From positions 1 to 57,588 of the forward strand of contig NZ_CALMFY010000186.1 in NCBI RefSeq assembly GCF_937863485.1: a stretch of DNA of 57,588 nt, given 5' to 3'. The position numbers were made by a program, and so were the translations under genes. Under the pieces are notes generated by a model. That model searched no databases. It saw only the letters and a list, made by a program, of their open reading frames with translations, and was not told the DNA's origin. Each line of letters opens with the position of its first letter. The stretch's first letter is position 1. The DNA comes from an uncultured Nostoc sp. (GTDB lineage: Bacteria; Cyanobacteriota; Cyanobacteriia; Cyanobacteriales; Nostocaceae). Below, in pieces: positions 54,972 to 57,588 of this stretch.

Positions 54972-55166
54972 ATGCTTAAAGAACAGATTACACAAGAACT
55001 AGAAAAATTACCTGAACCTCTGTTACAGGAAATTTTAGATTTTGTTCATTTTTTACAAGCCAAGTACCAGAAAGATAAAACTTTAGAAATTACCATTATG
55101 AGTGAATCATCACTGCAAAAAGATTGGTTAAGACCAGAGGAAGATGCAGCATGGCAGGATTTGTAA
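54972..55166 (+). CDS. DUF2281-type antitoxin
   Basis: The 64 residues from ATG 54972 (MLKEQITQELEKLPEPLLQE, then ILDFVHFLQAK) match DUF2281 proteins, the usual antitoxins of MazF/PemK-like pairs in cyanobacteria. The C-terminal SLQKDWLRPEEDAAWQDL is the toxin-binding tail. In-frame ATGs at 54924 and upstream would add 16 residues from the duplicated segment, but family members start with M-x-x-x-E-Q-I. The gene overlaps the toxin by 16 bp. Confidence 0.8.
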   Translation: MLKEQITQELEKLPEPLLQEILDFVHFLQAKYQKDKTLEITIMSESSLQKDWLRPEEDAAWQDL

Positions 55167-55492
55167 AAGGAGATGTTGTTATTGTTCCATTTCCATTTTC
55201 AGACTTAACTGATACAAAACGCAGACCTGCTTTAGTTATTGCTACTCTTCAGGGATATGACCTAATTCTTTGCCAAATTACTAGCCAATCTGTTGGCGAT
55301 ATCTATGCTATTCAACTGGATAATAGTGATTTTAGCTCTGCTCGTTTAAATCAGCCAAGTAATATCAGACCAAATCGGATTTTTACTGCCGACAAACAAA
55401 TTGTTTTATATCAAGCAGGTCAAATAAAACTTGAAAAATTAACAGAGGTGATCAATAAAATTATTGAAATTATACAGTACTCAAGCCTGTAG
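55151..55492 (+). CDS. MazF/PemK-family toxin
   Basis: From ATG 55151 the 113 residues read MAGFVKGDVVIVPFPFSDLT, then KRRPALVIA. G-D-V-V-x-V-P-F-P-F-S-D and R-R-P-A-L-V-I form the SH3-like barrel of PemK/MazF endoribonucleases. NIRPNRIFTADK also fits. An earlier start at 55124 would place nine extra residues before the conserved opening; GAGGAAG upstream of 55151 supports the shorter form. The 16-bp overlap with the antitoxin implies translational coupling and joint autoregulation. Confidence 0.88.
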   Translation: MAGFVKGDVVIVPFPFSDLTDTKRRPALVIATLQGYDLILCQITSQSVGDIYAIQLDNSDFSSARLNQPSNIRPNRIFTADKQIVLYQAGQIKLEKLTEVINKIIEIIQYSSL

Positions 55493-55509
55493 TTGTATCG
55501 AGTATTTGA

Positions 55510-55944
55510 CTAAGTTGGACTGGTGTCAGGTGATTGAGTAGCTGGCAGTTGTGTAATGGTTATACATGGACTTGGTGCATCTGATTGTAAAACAGACATG
55601 CCAAAACGTTTTAGTTGGGATAAGTCCATAAATACTGTTTCCGGGAAAGGTTTAAAATTGGGTGGAACAGAGGAAGTTATTGCTGGTTTATTAGTATTAG
55701 CTGGAGCCTGCGTGCTTTTGCTTGGACATACTCGCATAAACACCGAAAAATTTTTAGAAGTCGGTTTAGGATTTGGACTTATGTTGATAACTTCTAAAAA
55801 AGCTTCAGGGGGAAGCAATTGGTTGTCTTGCAAGGAGATTTGATTGTTGATTTTAATTACCCAGCCAGGAGAAAGGTTATCAAGCGAGCGCGGTATGGGT
55901 ATCGCTTTGATGGTAGCGTTTAGAGATGGTGTGGGGTTGGACAA
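55510..55944 (-). CDS. Hypothetical Pro/Ser-rich protein, possibly truncated
   Basis: From a TTG at 55944 the 144 residues include SLDNLSPGWVIKINNQISLQ and NFKPFPETVFMDLSQLKRFG, which look like real protein. I know no family. The same frame stays open upstream to 56055 and encodes LFTEKAFKSFEKVNRHFDKA and IRLFDKVISKY. It then hits TGA (56056-56058) next to a hydrophobic stretch (FSLNLVV before it, FILADLF after it). No ATG or GTG occurs in the open part, so the true N terminus may have been lost through that TGA. It faces the toxin gene tail to tail. Confidence 0.4.
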   Translation of the reverse strand: MSNPTPSLNATIKAIPIPRSLDNLSPGWVIKINNQISLQDNQLLPPEAFLEVINISPNPKPTSKNFSVFMRVCPSKSTQAPANTNKPAITSSVPPNFKPFPETVFMDLSQLKRFGMSVLQSDAPSPCITITQLPATQSPDTSPT

Positions 55945-56479
55945 GGTATATTTGCTGATTACTTTATCAAAAAGCCTAATTGCTTTATCAAAATGCCTGT
56001 TTACTTTCTCAAAAGACTTAAATGCTTTCTCAGTAAATAAGTCGGCGAGAATAAATCAAACTACAAGATTTAAGCTAAAACCCCTTTAAAACATCATTTC
56101 CAGCCAGAGTCTGGAAATGCTCCTGATTGGGCTGCTGCCGTGAGTTAGGAAAGCGGTAGCCCCAAAATAGGAAATTTATCGCCCTAAAGTTACAGAGGCA
56201 GTTTGAATTTAGTGCAAAATTTCTAAAATTTATGTCTAAAGAAATAAGCACAAAATTCACTTTGTCTAAAAGTTATGCATTTACATAACAGTCACTCTCA
56301 AACAATATCTCTAGAGATATAACTAGAAAAGCTAATTTTAGCAGAATTCCATCTCTAGGCTCACGCAATTGAAACTAAAAACGTTAATACTAAAAAAGAA
56401 CTTTACCATCCTTAAACCTGATTGTAATCGAAAATTACAGCCCAAAAAAAGTAAGTAAATAGAGAAAAAAGTACAAACA
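55945..56479. other. Upstream extension of the hypothetical gene and intergenic DNA
   Basis: 55945-56055 is the start-less open extension described for the hypothetical protein. 56059-56479 holds the likely promoter of the PNPOx-like gene and short palindromes. At about 56113 GGAAATGCTCCTGATTGGGC resembles AAATGCTCTTTATTGGGC near 23603, a weak dispersed repeat. Confidence 0.4.
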
Positions 56480-56923
56480 ATGGCAACTTCTACAGACCGC
56501 GATCAACAAACTCAAAAGCTGCGTGAACTAATCAAAGATATTGATTATGGGATGTTTACTACAGTCGATGATGATGGAAGTTTGCATAGTTACCCCATGT
56601 CAAAGAGCGGCGAGATTAACTCTGATAGCATCCTCTGGTTTTTTACCTATGCTGGTTCCCATAAGGTGACTGAGATTGAACAACATGAGCAGGTCAATAT
56701 TAGTTTCTCATCACCTGAGCAGCAGCGATACGTTTCTATTTCAGGTACATCAAAACTCGTGAAAGACCGCAACAAGATGCGAGAACTATGGAAGCCAGAA
56801 CTTCAAACCTGGTTTCCTAAAGGACTAGACGAACCCGATATTGCTTTGCTTCAGGTGAATATTAACCAGGTTAATTATTGGGATAGTGCATCGAGTTTTA
56901 AGCCACAAATAATTAGTTTTTGA
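56480..56923 (+). CDS. Pyridoxamine 5'-phosphate oxidase-like stress protein (GSP26-like)
   Basis: The 147 residues form one split-barrel flavin-binding domain: KLRELIKDIDYGMFTTVDDD, then LHSYPMSKSGEI, ILWFFTYAGSHKVTEIEQH and RYVSISGTSKLVKDR. This resembles the general stress protein 26 group, which binds FMN, F420 or heme-like ligands. The Trp-rich end (LWKPELQTWFPKGLDEPDIA) is typical of it. It is a cytoplasmic protein with an unknown reaction. It may be linked functionally to the stress-related ChaB relic downstream. Confidence 0.87.
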   Translation: MATSTDRDQQTQKLRELIKDIDYGMFTTVDDDGSLHSYPMSKSGEINSDSILWFFTYAGSHKVTEIEQHEQVNISFSSPEQQRYVSISGTSKLVKDRNKMRELWKPELQTWFPKGLDEPDIALLQVNINQVNYWDSASSFKPQIISF

Positions 56924-56948
56924 CACCATCACGCCTTTAACTAATTAC

Positions 56949-56994
56949 TAATTCGTAATTCGTAATTAAGAATTAAATTGCTAATTACGAATTA
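56949..56994. repeat. AT-rich inverted repeat, copy 2
   Basis: TAATTCGTAATTCGTAATTA faces AATTACGAATTA. It is the same family as 26614-26652. Its position 26 bp after the PNPOx-like stop suggests it could help end transcription. Confidence 0.65.
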
Positions 56995-57091
56995 TTTGTA
57001 TATATGTAATTGTTGGACGAAGTTGGCAAAAATTAAGTGTTTTTAATTACAAAAAATTAATGGTAGGTCAATCGCCCGTGGCTTTCAACTG

Positions 57092-57244
57092 ATGCAGGCA
57101 AACCAAATGCAGGCATTGGGCGATCGTTGTGTCCAATATGCTGCCGATCGGCGTTTTGAACTGTTCAAAAGTTCTAAGCAGTTTGATGCTGATGAAGGCA
57201 GAATCCAACATGGCTTTCCACCCCAAAGCCAAATGCAGACATAA
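57092..57244 (+). CDS. Small hypothetical protein or C-terminal fragment
   Basis: The 50-residue frame reads MQANQMQALGDRCVQYAADR, then RFELFKSSKQFDADEG. The codon pattern looks real, and the sense frame extends a few codons upstream of the ATG (ARGFQL), so this may be the tail of a lost gene. I do not recognise it. It ends 18 bp before the chaB relic. Confidence 0.35.
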   Translation: MQANQMQALGDRCVQYAADRRFELFKSSKQFDADEGRIQHGFPPQSQMQT

Positions 57245-57262
57245 GACTGGAAAATAGAATTT

Positions 57263-57466
57263 ATGCCTTACAAACAGATTGCAGACTTACCAGATTCAGT
57301 CAAAGAAAACTTACCTAAGCACGCCCAAGAAATTTTTCGGGCTGCATTTAACAATGCTCTAGAAGAATAGGGTGAAGAAGAGCGTGCCTTTCGTGTTGCT
57401 TGGAGCGCTGTGAAACGCGATTACGAAAAAGGCAATGATGGGCATTGGCACAAAAAGCCAGAATAG
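57263..57466 (+). pseudogene. chaB: ChaB-family protein with an in-frame TAG
   Basis: MPYKQIADLPDSVKENLPKH, then AQEIFRAAFNNALEE, a TAG at 57368-57370, then GEEERAFRVAWSAVKRDYEK and a stop at 57464-57466. ChaB proteins of about 65-75 residues have exactly this layout (LPxxVKxxLPxHAQEIFxxAFNxA and ERAFRVAWxAVKxxY). The TAG replaces one residue, usually Tyr or Trp at this position, and nothing else is damaged. It is either a recent nonsense mutation or a sequencing error. Confidence 0.85.
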
Positions 57467-57588
57467 CTCATACCATTTTGGATTTTGGATTTTAGATTTT
57501 AGATTAGGAAAGAGTTACTAGTAATCGCTTTAAAACGGGAGCATCCCAGTTTTTTGCAAAGAGGACGAAAATCAGTCAGGATAAGTAA

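Noticed and set aside
23603..56125. Weak similarity between AAATGCTCTTTATTGGGC (23603) and GGAAATGCTCCTGATTGGGC (56113)
   Set aside because: It is too short and inexact to define a repeat family from two sites.

Overview
The window looks like chromosomal DNA of a filamentous, probably heterocyst-forming cyanobacterium (Nostocales, Nostoc-like). It is AT-rich and full of the cyanobacterial octamer GCGATCGC. It carries short palindromic repeats typical of that group, fused Ser/Thr-kinase/histidine-kinase genes, PEP-CTERM and RTX secreted proteins, SLH and Uma2 families, and many decayed transposon pieces. No rRNA, tRNA or CRISPR array was recognised.

Layout. 1-6.7 kb: the start of a Gly/Ser-rich secreted protein on the minus strand running off the left edge, a decayed histidine kinase, an ArgJ of the OAT2-like type, an AAA ATPase, a glycine-zipper stress protein and a small HMA-like protein without CxxC. 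7.5-18.9 kb: an SDR, a PLP-dependent Ser/Thr dehydratase, and a minus-strand run of three genes (acetoacetate-decarboxylase-like protein, FAD oxidoreductase, 1780-residue kinase/ATPase/histidine kinase). 19.4-21.4 kb: an aromatic amino-acid permease and KptA. 21.8-29.4 kb: a co-directional minus-strand organosulfur block with two SsuA-like lipoproteins, SsuD-like monooxygenase, cysteine-dioxygenase-like cupin, class II aldolase, nitroreductase and SDR. Inside it sit an IscB N-terminal fragment and a miniature repeat element. No SsuB or SsuC is present.

29.8-44.6 kb: a GH31 relic, an RluA-type pseudouridine synthase, an SDR, an orphan efflux adaptor, two RTX proteins flanking a PEP-CTERM protein, and a receiver-GGDEF regulator. 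44.7-49.1 kb is a decay zone: an IS630-type fragment, a 194-bp element whose 34-bp inverted ends resemble type V-K CRISPR-associated transposon ends, two neighbouring Ser/Thr kinase genes each interrupted by one frameshift, and an IS701 transposase broken by a 26-bp palindromic insertion and a nonsense codon. 49.5-57.5 kb: an SLH/GHL10 protein, a ten-copy 20-21 bp tandem array, an HdeD-like membrane protein, a DUF1400 protein, a Uma2 nuclease, a DUF2281/MazF-like toxin-antitoxin pair, a PNPOx-like stress protein and a chaB gene with an in-frame TAG.

The most coherent functional unit is the organosulfur block. The most notable unexplained items are the CAST-like mini-element, the two frameshifted kinase genes, the IscB remnant and the decarboxylase/oxidoreductase/kinase run. 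All calls rest on reading the sequence and on remembered family features; no database search was made.
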